From Embleya sp040605455 (GTDB lineage: Bacteria; Actinomycetota; Actinomycetes; Streptomycetales; Streptomycetaceae): DNA of 64,000 nucleotides. The notes below the pieces were generated by a model, which ran no database searches, was not told the DNA's origin, and worked only from the letters and a program-made list of their open reading frames with translations. Below are positions 8,232-17,445 of this stretch, in pieces (positions within the stretch are counted from its first letter, which is position 1; each line of letters opens with the position of its first letter). The DNA lies in the NCBI RefSeq assembly GCF_040605455.1, contig NZ_JBEXCV010000033.1:1-64000 (forward strand). The letters are read 5' to 3'. Position numbers and translations under genes: made by a program.

Positions 8232-9416
8232 TTACCGCGGCGGGCGCATCCAGACTGCGGGGTCCGGGACGAACCGGATGCGGAGGACGCCGTCCCGTAG
8301 GCCCGCGCCCTCGATCACGCAGCGGCGCAGCGCAGACGGGAGTTTGAACAGGCGGCGGTTCGGGCCGACCGTGATCACGAGTTCGTCGCCGCGGCGCAGC
8401 AGGTCCAGGTCGTCGCGATCGGTGCCCGGCAGTTGCAGCAGCAGCGACAGCCGCTCGCCGTCGCGTTCGATCAGGTGCTCGTCGTCGGTCGTGCCGCCCG
8501 GGCCGACCGGGGAGAAGTGGGCCGCCACGTCCGCGAGTTCGGCTGCGCCCAGTGGCTCGGCGGCCAGCGTCGGGATCTGTGCCAACGGCACCCGCGGGAA
8601 CAGCGCGCACAGCGCGTCCACCGTCTCCCGCGCCACCTCGGCCCGGGACCGCACCGCCGGATCGGGCGAGTCGGCGGCGCCCACCCCGTTCACGATCACG
8701 TCCTCGATCCGGTGCCCGTACAGCGCGAGCGCCGACGCGGCCCGCCGCGCCGCCGCCAGCGCGACCGTGCCGGGCCGGACCACCACCCGTACCGTCGTCG
8801 TCGGTGCGGCCACCAGCGACCGCAACACCTCCAACTCGCCGGTCACCCGCCGAGCCGTGTCGTAGACCCAGTCCTCGGGCATCGGCACCCCCGCGACCGC
8901 GGCCAGCACCGGCCGCAGCGCCCGGGCCGCCTGACGCTCGACCGGCAACAGCCGGTCCAGGTAACGCGCCAACCCCTCCGGCAGCGCCAGCGCCGGCACC
9001 GCACGCTCGACGGCGGGCAGGTCGACCACGATCAACTCGTAGCGCCGCGCGTTCACCGCCCGCGCGAGCGCCCGCAGCGCCAGCACATCGCCGGCGCCGG
9101 GCAGCACGGTGATCTCCTCGGGATCCAGCGGATCCACCCCGATCACCGCGAGCGCCGCGCCCAACTGGCCCTGGACCAGCAAAAATTCGCGTTCGAACTC
9201 GGCCCGCGCGGCGACCCGCTGCACGGTCAGGTCCGGCAGCGCGTCGAACGGATCCGCGCCCACCGGCACGTCCAGGACCGTGTCCACATCCCGCGTGCCG
9301 TCGGCCGCGAGGAGCAGCGTGCGTCGGCCGGCCCGTGCCGAGGCCACCGCCGTCGCCGCCGCGACGGTCGTACGTCCGGCTCCCGGGAGGCCGGTGACCA
9401 ACAGGACTCGCGTCAC
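8232..9416 (-). CDS. ArsA/GET3-like ATPase with altered P-loop and C-terminal HSP20-like domain
   Basis: A 394-residue cytosolic P-loop ATPase of the ArsA/GET3 group. Residues about 6-18 (VTGLPGAGRTTVA) are the Walker A loop, but the usual GKT lysine is Arg (GRT) and the family's signature Lys (KGGVGKT) is absent. A switch-like segment VVDLPAVER follows mid-protein. The last 75 residues (LLLQLPGTDRDDLDLLRRGDELVITVG...) match the HSP20-like domain found at the C-terminus of bacterial ArsA homologues. The GTG start is 7 nt after the stop of the SRPBCC gene, so the two are translationally coupled. I recall the pair as Rv2184c-Rv2185c in mycobacteria. Role unknown; possibly handling of hydrophobic cargo or lipids. 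Confidence 0.8.
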   Translation of the reverse strand: MTRVLLVTGLPGAGRTTVAAATAVASARAGRRTLLLAADGTRDVDTVLDVPVGADPFDALPDLTVQRVAARAEFEREFLLVQGQLGAALAVIGVDPLDPEEITVLPGAGDVLALRALARAVNARRYELIVVDLPAVERAVPALALPEGLARYLDRLLPVERQAARALRPVLAAVAGVPMPEDWVYDTARRVTGELEVLRSLVAAPTTTVRVVVRPGTVALAAARRAASALALYGHRIEDVIVNGVGAADSPDPAVRSRAEVARETVDALCALFPRVPLAQIPTLAAEPLGAAELADVAAHFSPVGPGGTTDDEHLIERDGERLSLLLQLPGTDRDDLDLLRRGDELVITVGPNRRLFKLPSALRRCVIEGAGLRDGVLRIRFVPDPAVWMRPPR

Positions 9417-9423
9417 CGCCGGA

Positions 9424-9858
9424 TCAGCTCTCGACGCGCTTCTTGAGCCCGGTCAGGGCCCGGTCGATGATGACCTTCTCCGCCTTGCGCTTGAGCATGC
9501 CCAGCATCGGGATCTTGACATCCACGGTCAGTTCGTAGGTCACGTCGGTGCCGCCGCTGATCGGGCTCAGCGCGTAGCGACCGTCGAGCGCCTTGAGCAT
9601 CTGGCTGGTCACCAGGGTCCAGCGCACCTCGTGGTCGCCGTCCCACGTGTAACCGAGCACGTGCTCGTCGCTGATCACCCCGGCGTCGAGCTTGAACCGC
9701 ACACGTACCGCGCGCCCGGTCGCCTCGTCGATCTCGAGGACCTCGGTCTCCTTGACTTCGCCGGTCCACTCGGGATAGCCCTCGAACCCCGCGATGACGG
9801 CCATGACCTCGGCCGGCGTGGCGTCGATCGTGATGGTCGAGCTGGTCCGTTCAGCCAT
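9424..9858 (-). CDS. SRPBCC (START/Bet v1-like) lipid-binding family protein
   Basis: A 144-residue single-domain protein with the SRPBCC pattern: an N-terminal strand TSSTITIDATPAEVMAVIAGFEGYPEWTG, strands in the middle, and a long C-terminal helix (KRKAEKVIIDRALTGLKKRVES). The fold encloses a hydrophobic pocket for lipids or polyketides; no catalytic residues are evident. It is the first gene of a two-gene unit with the ArsA-like ATPase, suggesting a ligand-binding partner for it. The ATG is well placed behind GGAGGACTCC. Confidence 0.82.
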   Translation of the reverse strand: MAERTSSTITIDATPAEVMAVIAGFEGYPEWTGEVKETEVLEIDEATGRAVRVRFKLDAGVISDEHVLGYTWDGDHEVRWTLVTSQMLKALDGRYALSPISGGTDVTYELTVDVKIPMLGMLKRKAEKVIIDRALTGLKKRVES

Positions 9859-9984
9859 CGTGAGGAGTCCTCCGGAAGCTTGCGTAGCCGTTATGGCTGT
9901 CCTGCACGGACATCACCGGATGTCCGCGTACAACCGATCCGCTCGAAGGCTATCGTGCCCGACCTGCGCGTACGTGGCACCGGC

Positions 9985-10752
9985 TCACCAGGTGAGGACG
10001 TACGGTTTCCCGGTGGCCTGAAAATGCCCCACGTTGACGCATTCGGTACGTCCGATCCGCATCCGCGCCCGCAGCGGCTGGTGCACGTGACCGAACAGCA
10101 CCAGGGCGGGTTCGGTCTCGTGGATGGCCCGCAGCACCGCCTCGCTGCCGCGCTCGAACCGGCGGGCCACCACGTCGTAGGTCAAGTCCGGCACGGCGGG
10201 CGGGATGTGGCAGCACAACACGTCGACCCGACCGACCGCGGCGACCTTGGCCGCGTACTCCTCGTCGGAGATCTCGTACGGCGTGTGCATCGGCGTGCGC
10301 AGCCCGCCGCCGACGAAGCCGAAGGTCCGGCCGCCGATCTCGACGACCTGGCCGTCGAGCACGGTCACCCCCTCGCGCGCGTAGTCCGACCACAGGTCGG
10401 GCACGTCGACGTTGCCGTAGGTGACGTAGGTCGGTGTCGGGAAGGCCGCGAAGAGCGCGGCGTACTGCCGGCGCACCGCCTGCTCGATCGCCGCGCGGGC
10501 ACCACCCGGCACGCCCGCCCACAACGACCCGGAGAACGCCCGGGCCTCGGTGAACCGGCGGGCGTTGCGCAGCGCGAGCAGCCTGCGGGTGTTCTCCACC
10601 CCGAACAGATCGGTGAAGATGCCCCGGTCGAGGTCGTGGTAGTCGAGGAAGAGCACCAGGTCGCCCAGGCACACCAGGGCGTCGGCACCGTCGCCCGCGT
10701 GGGCGAGTGCCTCGGCAGCGCCGTGGACGTCGCTCACCACGTGGACCCGCAT
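9985..10752 (-). CDS. Calcineurin-type metallophosphoesterase
   Basis: A 255-residue phosphoesterase with the metal-binding motifs in order: VVSDVHG (Asp and His, residues 6-12), CLGDLVLFLDYHD (Asp), YGNVDVPD (Asn), CHIPP (His) and FGHVHQP (His-x-His). The family hydrolyses phosphomonoesters or diesters such as cyclic nucleotides or nucleotide sugars; the substrate cannot be assigned. ATG 10752 is chosen because the phosphoesterase motif begins at once (RVHVVSDVHG). TACAGT (10765-10760) is spaced so that transcription could begin at or near the ATG, perhaps giving a leaderless mRNA. Confidence 0.85.
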   Translation of the reverse strand: MRVHVVSDVHGAAEALAHAGDGADALVCLGDLVLFLDYHDLDRGIFTDLFGVENTRRLLALRNARRFTEARAFSGSLWAGVPGGARAAIEQAVRRQYAALFAAFPTPTYVTYGNVDVPDLWSDYAREGVTVLDGQVVEIGGRTFGFVGGGLRTPMHTPYEISDEEYAAKVAAVGRVDVLCCHIPPAVPDLTYDVVARRFERGSEAVLRAIHETEPALVLFGHVHQPLRARMRIGRTECVNVGHFQATGKPYVLTW

Positions 10753-11201
10753 GTCCGTCACTGTACTGACGGCCCGGAACCGAAACCGACGGCGCGTCGG
10801 GGTTGCCTCCGTCACACCCGTCCCTCACGACGAATCGATACTCTCGACACGCACCACCGAATCGGGATGGATGGGCCGTCGGTCTGCGGACGGGATCCGC
10901 GTCGATCCGGCCGTGGGCTTGTCCGTGGCGTGAGACCGGGCACAGGATCCTCGTGACCTCTGTCCCCCGGACCTACTTGCCAGTAACGTCGGCCCCCGTC
11001 AACGACTCGGCAAGACGACCGACGAGCCGCACCGACGAGACCCGCCGAAGAAACAGACCCGAGACGCAGACCGAAGTACAGACAAAGAACAGACCCGTGA
11101 GACCGGCCGGCGGGCACGACACGCCGGCGACACGGATCGACACAGACAACGGCAAACGGCAGCGCCGAACCCCGGCGCCGAGACCGCAACGAGGAGCATC
11201 A
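10753..11201. other. Divergent intergenic region between phosphoesterase and fadD
   Basis: This 449-bp stretch holds the promoters of the minus-strand phosphoesterase and the plus-strand fadD. The fadD frame is open through part of it, but the encoded residues are not protein-like and the ribosome site lies at 11191. The only discrete site I see is the palindrome at 10974-10985, listed separately. The plus-strand leader of fadD would be long, up to about 200 nt. Confidence 0.5.
10974..10985. promoter_or_regulatory. Candidate operator palindrome upstream of fadD
   Basis: TACTTGCCAGTA is an inverted repeat (TACT, 4-nt spacer, AGTA) about 217 nt upstream of the fadD GTG. TetR-type regulators of fatty-acid genes bind sites of this general form. 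The assignment is inference from one site. Confidence 0.3.
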
Positions 11202-13007
11202 GTGCGCGAGTGCAGCGTCCCGGCCCTGGCCGAGGTTCCCGCCGAGGGCAACCTGACCGACCTCATCAAGCGCAACGCCGCAGAGGCACCGGATGCCCCG
11301 GCGCTCGCCCGCAAGGTGGGCGGACGCTGGACCGACGTGACCTCGACCCGGTTCCTGGCCGAGGTGTACGAGGTCGCCAAGGGCCTGATCGCGGCGGGCA
11401 TCGAGCCCGGCGATCGGATCGGCCTGATGTCGCGCACGCGCTACGAGTGGACGCTGATCGACTTCGCCATCTGGTGTGCCGGCGCGATCTCGGTGCCGGT
11501 GTACGAGACCTCCTCGGCCGAGCAGCTCGAGTGGATCCTGTCCGACTCGGGCGCGCGTGCGGTGATCGTGGAGAACGCGGCGCACGAGGGCGCGGTCGAG
11601 CGGGCCCGTGACCGGCTGCCCGAGCTCAAGCACGTGTGGCGGATCGACGAGGGCGCCGGCGAGAGCGCGGTGGCCGCGCTCACCGCCGGCGGGCGGGACG
11701 TGGCCGACGCCGTGGTCGAGGAGCGCAGTGCGACGCTGCGCGCCGACTCGGTGGCGACCATCATCTACACCTCCGGGACCACCGGGCGGCCCAAGGGCTG
11801 CATCCTCACGCACGGCAACTTCCAGGCCGAACTGGGCAATGTGGTCGCGCTGCTGACCCAGCTGTTCATCCCGGAGAAGTCCAGCTGCCTGCTGTTCCTG
11901 CCGCTCGCGCACGTGCTCGGCCGGATCCTGGAGATCGGCTGCATCATGGCGCGCGTGCGGGTCGGGCACTGTCCGGACGTCAAGGACCTGACCAAGGAAC
12001 TCGCGACCTTCCAGCCGACCTTCGTGCTCGCGGTGCCCCGCGTGTTCGAGAAGGTCTACAACGCCGCCTCGGCCAAGGCGCAGGCCGACGGCAAGGGCAG
12101 GATCTTCGACATGGCCGCCGAGACGGCGATCGCCTACAGCGAGGGCATGGACGCGGCGAGCATCAGTCTGGGCCTCAGGCTCAAGCACAAGGTGTTCGAC
12201 AAGCTGGTCTACGGCAAGCTGCGCGCGGCGCTGGGCGGCCAGGCCACCCACGCGATCTCCGGGGGCGCGCCGCTGGGCACCCGGCTGGGACACTTCTTCC
12301 GCGGTATCGGCTTCACCGTCCTGGAGGGCTACGGCCTGACCGAGACCTGCGCCGCGCACACGGTCAACCCCGCGGTCGGGATCCGGATCGGCACGGTCGG
12401 TCGGCCGGTGCCCGGCTCGGCGGTGCGGATCGCCGAGGACGGCGAGATCCTGGCCAAGGGTCCGAACGTGTTCACCGGCTACTGGAAGAACGACGCGGCC
12501 ACCGCCGAAGCGTTCGAGGACGGCTGGTTCCGCACCGGCGACATCGGCGTGCTGGACGACGACGGCTTCCTGACCGTGACCGGCCGCAAGAAGGAGATCC
12601 TGGTCACCGCGGGCGGCAAGAACATCGCACCGGCCGTGATCGAGGACCGCATCCGCGCCCATTCGCTGATCAGCGAATGCATGGTGGTCGGCGATCGCCG
12701 CCCGTTCGTCGGCGCACTGATCACCATCGACCCGGAGGCCTTCCCGACCTGGAAGGAGCAGCACGGCAAGCCCGCCGACGCGACGGTCGCCGACCTCGCC
12801 GAGGACCCGGACCTGCTGGCCACCGTCCAGGACGCGATCGACGAGGGCAACAAGGCCGTCTCGCGGGCCGAGGGGGTGCGCAAGTTCCGGGTGCTGACCA
12901 TCAACTTCACCGAGGAGAGCGGCCACGTGACGCCGTCCCTCAAGCTCAAGCGCAACCTGGTGCTGCGGGACTTCGAGCAGGACATCGAGAAGATCTACGA
13001 GGGCTGA
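11202..13007 (+). CDS. Long-chain acyl-CoA synthetase (AMP-forming), FadD15-like
   Basis: A 601-residue ANL-superfamily enzyme that activates a fatty acid with ATP to the acyl-AMP and then acyl-CoA. The P-loop motif IIYTSGTTGRPKG lies near residues 187-199, the A5 motif GYGLTETCA near 378, and WFRTGDIG with the VTGRKKEILVTAGGKNIAP hinge follows. The catalytic Lys is in the C-terminal LKLKRN. Length and motifs fit the FACS class found beside pimB in actinobacteria (fadD15 in mycobacteria). The GTG start follows GAGGAG by 5 nt. It converges on pimB with a strong terminator between them. Confidence 0.9.
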   Translation: MRECSVPALAEVPAEGNLTDLIKRNAAEAPDAPALARKVGGRWTDVTSTRFLAEVYEVAKGLIAAGIEPGDRIGLMSRTRYEWTLIDFAIWCAGAISVPVYETSSAEQLEWILSDSGARAVIVENAAHEGAVERARDRLPELKHVWRIDEGAGESAVAALTAGGRDVADAVVEERSATLRADSVATIIYTSGTTGRPKGCILTHGNFQAELGNVVALLTQLFIPEKSSCLLFLPLAHVLGRILEIGCIMARVRVGHCPDVKDLTKELATFQPTFVLAVPRVFEKVYNAASAKAQADGKGRIFDMAAETAIAYSEGMDAASISLGLRLKHKVFDKLVYGKLRAALGGQATHAISGGAPLGTRLGHFFRGIGFTVLEGYGLTETCAAHTVNPAVGIRIGTVGRPVPGSAVRIAEDGEILAKGPNVFTGYWKNDAATAEAFEDGWFRTGDIGVLDDDGFLTVTGRKKEILVTAGGKNIAPAVIEDRIRAHSLISECMVVGDRRPFVGALITIDPEAFPTWKEQHGKPADATVADLAEDPDLLATVQDAIDEGNKAVSRAEGVRKFRVLTINFTEESGHVTPSLKLKRNLVLRDFEQDIEKIYEG

Positions 13008-13064
13008 GCCGAAAGCCCCGCACGCGAGCCGCGTCCGCGCGGCGCCACAGGCGGGCGCTCACCA

Positions 13065-13108
13065 CCGAGGGCGGCCGGCCCGGGAATCGCCAGGCCGGCC
13101 GCCCTCGG
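13065..13108. terminator. Bidirectional terminator between fadD and pimB
   Basis: A perfect 16-bp inverted repeat (13065-13080 and 13093-13108, 12-nt loop) lies between two converging genes. It has no T-run, and its symmetry suits both directions. Confidence 0.8.
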
Positions 13109-13119
13109 CGCGTTGTGCG

Positions 13120-14265
13120 TCAGCCTGCCCACTCCGGATCCAGCAGTCCGCGCAGCCGCCCCGACAGCAGGTCCCAGCGCCACTCCCGCTCCACCCAGCG
13201 CCGCCCCGCCGCGCCCATCCGGGCAGCCTGCGCCGGGTCGGCCAGCAGGCCCGCCACCTTGTCCGCGACGGCGGCCGGCGAGCGACCGTTCACCACGTAC
13301 CCGGTCTCCCCGTCCAGGACCGCGTCCGGCGCTCCGCCCGAGTCGCCCGCCACCACCGGCCGGCCCACCGCGGACGCCTCCAGGTAGACGATGCCCAGGC
13401 CCTCCACGTCCAGCCCCTTGCGCCGGGTCCGGCACGGCATCGCGAACACGTCGCCGGCCTCGTGGTGCGCGGGCAACTCGGCCCACGGCACCGCACCGGT
13501 GAACACCACCGAATCGCGCACGCCGACCTCGTCCACCATCGCCTCCAGCCGGTCCCGGTAGGGTCCGGCGCCGACGATCAGCAGCGCCGCGTCGGGCACC
13601 CTGCGCCGGATCCTGGGCAGCGCGTGGATCAATACGTCCTGGCCCTTGCGCGGGACCAGGCGCGACACGCACACCACCACCGGCCGATCGCCCAGCCCGT
13701 GCCGAGCGCGCACCTCGACCCCGCCCACGTCCGGGCGGAACACCTTCTCGTCCACGCCGGGCGGCAGTTGCACCATCCGCGCGGCGGCGGCCGGAGTGAG
13801 TGCGGGCGCGATCTTCCCCCGGGTGTACTCGCCCAGGTAGGTGACGGTGTCCACCCCCTCGCCGATCCGCCGCAACAACCGCCGCGCCCCCGGCAGCACC
13901 GCCCAGCCCGCCTCGTGCCCGTGCGTGGTGGCCACCAGCCGCTCGACGCCGACCGCGCGCAGCCGGGGCGCCATCAGGCCCAGCGGCGCCGCCGCGCCGA
14001 ACCACGCGGTGTCGCAGCCCTCGGCACGGGCGATCTCGCGGGCCCGACGTACCGCACCGGGCGTGGGCACCAGCATCGGAGTGCGGTCGCGCACCACCGG
14101 GAAGGGCTGCTCCGCGTCGAACACGGCCATCTCCGCCCGGTCCTTCCACGACGACGTGTAGACCACGACGCCGTCGGCCGGCAGCCGCAGGGCCATGGAG
14201 TGCACGAAGGACTGGATCCCACCGGGACGCGGCGGGAAGTCGTTGGTGACGATCAAGGTTTTCAT
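13120..14265 (-). CDS. pimB: GT4 mannosyltransferase, PimB'-like
   Basis: A 381-residue GT-B glycosyltransferase of family GT4. The N-terminal loop TNDFPPRPGGIQSFVHS, SRLVPRKGQDVLIHALP and the EX7E signature EGLGIVYLE (near residue 280) identify it. It is probably the GDP-mannose-dependent enzyme that adds the second mannose to phosphatidylinositol mannosides at the inner membrane face. The assignment rests on motif similarity and on the neighbouring fadD, plsC and GT87 genes, which sit together in mycobacteria. ATG 14265 is used; a GTG lies directly before it at 14268. The substrate in this organism is inferred. Confidence 0.82.
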   Translation of the reverse strand: MKTLIVTNDFPPRPGGIQSFVHSMALRLPADGVVVYTSSWKDRAEMAVFDAEQPFPVVRDRTPMLVPTPGAVRRAREIARAEGCDTAWFGAAAPLGLMAPRLRAVGVERLVATTHGHEAGWAVLPGARRLLRRIGEGVDTVTYLGEYTRGKIAPALTPAAAARMVQLPPGVDEKVFRPDVGGVEVRARHGLGDRPVVVCVSRLVPRKGQDVLIHALPRIRRRVPDAALLIVGAGPYRDRLEAMVDEVGVRDSVVFTGAVPWAELPAHHEAGDVFAMPCRTRRKGLDVEGLGIVYLEASAVGRPVVAGDSGGAPDAVLDGETGYVVNGRSPAAVADKVAGLLADPAQAARMGAAGRRWVEREWRWDLLSGRLRGLLDPEWAG

Positions 14266-14354
14266 CACGACCGAGGATCCCAGACCGCGACGCGCGGACC
14301 CGGCCGATCCGGCGACGCCCCGACCGCCGGTGCCCGCCTCGGTACGATCCGTCG

Positions 14355-15650
14355 GTGAGCCCTCCCCAGTCGCACCGCATCCGGAACCCGTTTCGGACCC
14401 CGTCGAGTGCGCTGTGGACCATCGTGCTCGTCTGGGCGGCGACCCGACTGCTGTTGCTGCTGATGGTCACGGAGGTGCTGCCGAATCCGTGGCCGTTCGT
14501 GATGGGCGACGCGCGGTTCATCTACCGCGAGTGGTTCGACGTGCTGCGCTCGGGGACCTTCCCGGTGGACGACGTGCGCTGGCAGTATCCGCCGGGTGCG
14601 GCGGGAGTGTTGCTGCTGCCCGGGTTGTTGCCGTTCGACTACGCGACGTCGGTCTACCTGGTGATGATCGTCGCGGACGCACTGGTGCTTTGGCTGCTGG
14701 CCCGGACCGTCCCGCGCGGCGCCTCACCGTACGGCGCGGCCCTGTGGGTGGTGGCGGTGCCGCTGCTCGGGCCGATGATCCTGGCGCGCTACGACCTCGC
14801 GGTGACCGCGCCGACGGTGGCCGCGCTGCTGTTGATCGGCGGCCGGCGTACCGACCGCAACCGGCTCGCGGGCCTGCTCACGGGTGTGGCGGCGGCGATC
14901 AAGGTGTGGCCGGTGCTGATCTTCGTCGGGCTGCGCGGGCGCGGCCGGACGGCCCGGGTGTACGGGTGGACGCTGCTCGGCGGCGCGGTCGTGGTGCTCG
15001 GTTTCGCCGCGGCGCTGCCCGGTGCCTTCGCGTTTCTGGGCTACCAGCGCGAACGCGGCATCGAGGTCGAGTCGGTGTTCGCGCTGCCCTTCCACCTCGC
15101 CACTTGGTTCGGCTGGAGCGGCCGGGCGCAGGAGAGCTACGGCTCGCTGGAGTTCCACGGCCCGTACGTTTCGGCGGTCGGCCGGCTCAGCCTGGTCGCC
15201 GGCGTGCTCGGCTTCGGCTGGCTGCTGCTGTGGCGGGTTCGGGCCCGCCGGTTCACCGGCGCGACGGCGTGCGACGCGGCGCTGTGCGCGTTGCTGATCT
15301 TCGTGGTGACCAGCCGGGTGATCAGCCCGCAATACCTGGTGTGGCTGATCGGTCTGGCGGCGGTGTGCCTGACGCGTCGCGACACCACCCAGCGTCCGGT
15401 CGCCGTGCTGCTGCTCTGCGCGATGCCGCTGACCCTGCTCGAGTTCCCGGTCTGGTTCGGCGAGTTGCTGGACTCGCAGGTCCATGCGGTGCTGGCGCTC
15501 GGGCTGCGCAACGCGCTGCTGGTGACGGCGACGGTGGTGTCGGGTCGGCGGTTGTGGCGGGCGAGTCGGGCCATGGAGGCCGCGGCCGAGGTGCCGGATC
15601 GGGCCGCGACAGCCGGTGCCGCACGGCGGCCGGCGGAGACCTCCGTATAG
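14355..15650 (+). CDS. GT87-family membrane glycosyltransferase
   Basis: A 431-residue polytopic membrane protein with about ten hydrophobic segments. An acidic loop after the first one (VMGDARFIYREWFDVLRSG) and the sequence RWQYPPGAAGVLLLPGLL are typical of GT-C mannosyltransferases of family GT87, which use polyprenyl-phosphate-mannose outside the membrane. Mycobacterial relatives elongate lipomannan or PIMs. It diverges from pimB with 89 bp between the starts. The GTG start and the first membrane helix are consistent. The polymer it serves is not known. Confidence 0.8.
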   Translation: MSPPQSHRIRNPFRTPSSALWTIVLVWAATRLLLLLMVTEVLPNPWPFVMGDARFIYREWFDVLRSGTFPVDDVRWQYPPGAAGVLLLPGLLPFDYATSVYLVMIVADALVLWLLARTVPRGASPYGAALWVVAVPLLGPMILARYDLAVTAPTVAALLLIGGRRTDRNRLAGLLTGVAAAIKVWPVLIFVGLRGRGRTARVYGWTLLGGAVVVLGFAAALPGAFAFLGYQRERGIEVESVFALPFHLATWFGWSGRAQESYGSLEFHGPYVSAVGRLSLVAGVLGFGWLLLWRVRARRFTGATACDAALCALLIFVVTSRVISPQYLVWLIGLAAVCLTRRDTTQRPVAVLLLCAMPLTLLEFPVWFGELLDSQVHAVLALGLRNALLVTATVVSGRRLWRASRAMEAAAEVPDRAATAGAARRPAETSV

Positions 15651-15796
15651 GGGAGCGGGTCGCTCGCGCGAGGCCCGATTTCGCGCCTGGTGGAGGTGAG
15701 TGGGTCCGCCGATGGGTGCGGTCGCGCTGCCGGCTTCGGATTGTTCGCGGGAGGTTCTGTTCGCGTTGGGCTGCGAGAGCGCGGAGAATGCGTCGG

Positions 15797-16243
15797 ATGG
15801 ATCCTGATGAGCGGGTGACGGGTAAGGGTGCGGCCGAGGACGGCGCGGGTGCGTGGGCGGACAGCACGGACGAGGTGCCCACGGCCGGCGGCGCCGAGGA
15901 CCGGGCACGCACCGAGCGTGATGATGCCGAGCGGGTCGACCCCTGGGCGCGGCTGGGCGAGGAGGCCCGCAAGTTGGCCGAATCGTTGAGCGGGGCCGAC
16001 AAGGGGGACGAGGCGCCCGCCGCGCGGTTGGCCGAGGAGGCGCGCAGGTTGGCCGAGACGCTCGTGGAGCAGGCCGGCGCGGTGCGCGAGCAGGTCGCGC
16101 GCAGGCATCCCGAGGTGGCCGCGCACCTGGCCGCGGCCGGGGCCGAGTTGGCGTCCGCGTACCGGGCCTTCGTGGGCGATCGGGAGCGCCGGTGGGCCGC
16201 GAAGCCGGCGGAGACCGAGCGGATTCGGCTCGACGACGAATAG
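15797..16243 (+). CDS. Small acidic helical protein (DUF5304-like)
   Basis: A 148-residue soluble protein. The first 45 residues are disordered and acidic. The rest is helical with two similar blocks (ARLGEEARKLAESL and ARLAEEARRLAETL), then VREQVARRHPEVAAHLAAAGAELASAYRAFV. I associate it with the Streptomyces DUF5304 family found before glucokinase; no function is known. ATG 15797 is preferred because GGAG lies 10 nt upstream, whereas ATG 15788 has it immediately adjacent. Confidence 0.6.
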   Translation: MDPDERVTGKGAAEDGAGAWADSTDEVPTAGGAEDRARTERDDAERVDPWARLGEEARKLAESLSGADKGDEAPAARLAEEARRLAETLVEQAGAVREQVARRHPEVAAHLAAAGAELASAYRAFVGDRERRWAAKPAETERIRLDDE

Positions 16244-16398
16244 CGGGGAGCGCGCGTCCCGGCGCCGCCGCCCGCCCGTGCGGTCGCTCGCGCGCGGGCA
16301 TCCCCGCGGTGACCTGCGGGCGTACGGGTGGGGTGGACCCGCGGAAGGGACCAGTACGATCCGTTGCGGGCAATGCACGCGAACGAGCTTGGGACGAC

Positions 16399-17337
16399 AT
16401 GGGACTCACGATCGGTGTCGACATCGGTGGCACCAAAATCCTCGCGGGCGTGGTCGATGCCGACGGGGTGATCCTCGATCGGCTCAAGATCGCCACCCCC
16501 AAGGATGCCGATGGCACCGCGCAGGTGATCGCCGAGGCGGTCGACACCCTGCGGCAGAACCACGTCGTGGAGGCGGTCGGGCTCGGTGCGGCGGGGTTCA
16601 TCGGCGCGGACCGGTCGACCGTGCTGTTCTCGGCCAACGTCGGCGCGTGGGTGGGCGAACCGCTGCGTGACCGGATGGAGGCGCTGATCGGCCTCCCCGT
16701 CGTGGTGGAGAACGACGCCAATGCCGCCGCCTGGGGCGAGGTCCGCTTCGGCGCCGCGGCGGGCCACACGAACGTGATGTGCGTGACCGTCGGCACCGGC
16801 ATCGGCGGCGCGATCGTGTTCGGCGGCGAGCTGTACCGGGGCGGTGGCGGGATAGCGGGTGAGCCCGGACACATGCGGGTGGTCCCGAACGGCATCGCCT
16901 GCCCGTGCGGCAACTACGGCTGTTGGGAGCAGTACGCCAGCGGCAGCGCGCTCACCCGCTACGCCCGCGACCGTGCGGCCGGGATGCCCGAAGCGGCGGA
17001 GAAGCTGCTCGCGCTCGGCAACGGCACGCCCGCCGGCGTCCAAGGCCCGCACGTCACCCAGGCCGCGCTGCTCGGCGACCCGGTCGCGCTCGCCGCCTTC
17101 CGCGAACTGGGCACGTGGCTCGGCCAGGGCCTGGCCGACCTGTCGGCCGTGCTGGACCCCGCCGCGTTCGTGATCGGCGGCGGCGTCTCGGACGCGGGTG
17201 ACCTGCTGCTGGTGCCCGCGCTGGAGACCTACCGCAGTGTGCTGCGCCGGGGCCACCGGCTCGGTGCCGAGGTCGTGGTGGCCACTTTGGGCAGCGACGC
17301 GGGACTGGTCGGCGCGGCGGACCTGGCCCGGCACTGA
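16399..17337 (+). CDS. glkA: ROK-family glucokinase
   Basis: A 312-residue sugar kinase that phosphorylates glucose with ATP and, in Streptomyces, also takes part in carbon catabolite repression. The ATP motif is IGVDIGGTKILAG (residues 5-17). The sugar site is in VENDANAAAWGE, and the ROK zinc motif CPCGNYGCWEQ (near residue 168) is complete. TVGTGIGGAIVFGG and IGGGVS complete the fold. Length matches the glkA product. It lacks an N-terminal DNA-binding domain, so it is an enzyme and not a ROK repressor. Confidence 0.93.
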   Translation: MGLTIGVDIGGTKILAGVVDADGVILDRLKIATPKDADGTAQVIAEAVDTLRQNHVVEAVGLGAAGFIGADRSTVLFSANVGAWVGEPLRDRMEALIGLPVVVENDANAAAWGEVRFGAAAGHTNVMCVTVGTGIGGAIVFGGELYRGGGGIAGEPGHMRVVPNGIACPCGNYGCWEQYASGSALTRYARDRAAGMPEAAEKLLALGNGTPAGVQGPHVTQAALLGDPVALAAFRELGTWLGQGLADLSAVLDPAAFVIGGGVSDAGDLLLVPALETYRSVLRRGHRLGAEVVVATLGSDAGLVGAADLARH

Positions 17338-17445
17338 CCGTCGCGCGGATGTCGTGCGGACAACCACCGCCCGTGCACCGGGCGGGAGTACAGCTGGTCG
17401 ATCGTGGTTGGGGCCGGCCGGTCCGAACCGGGCAAGGGGGCTCCA

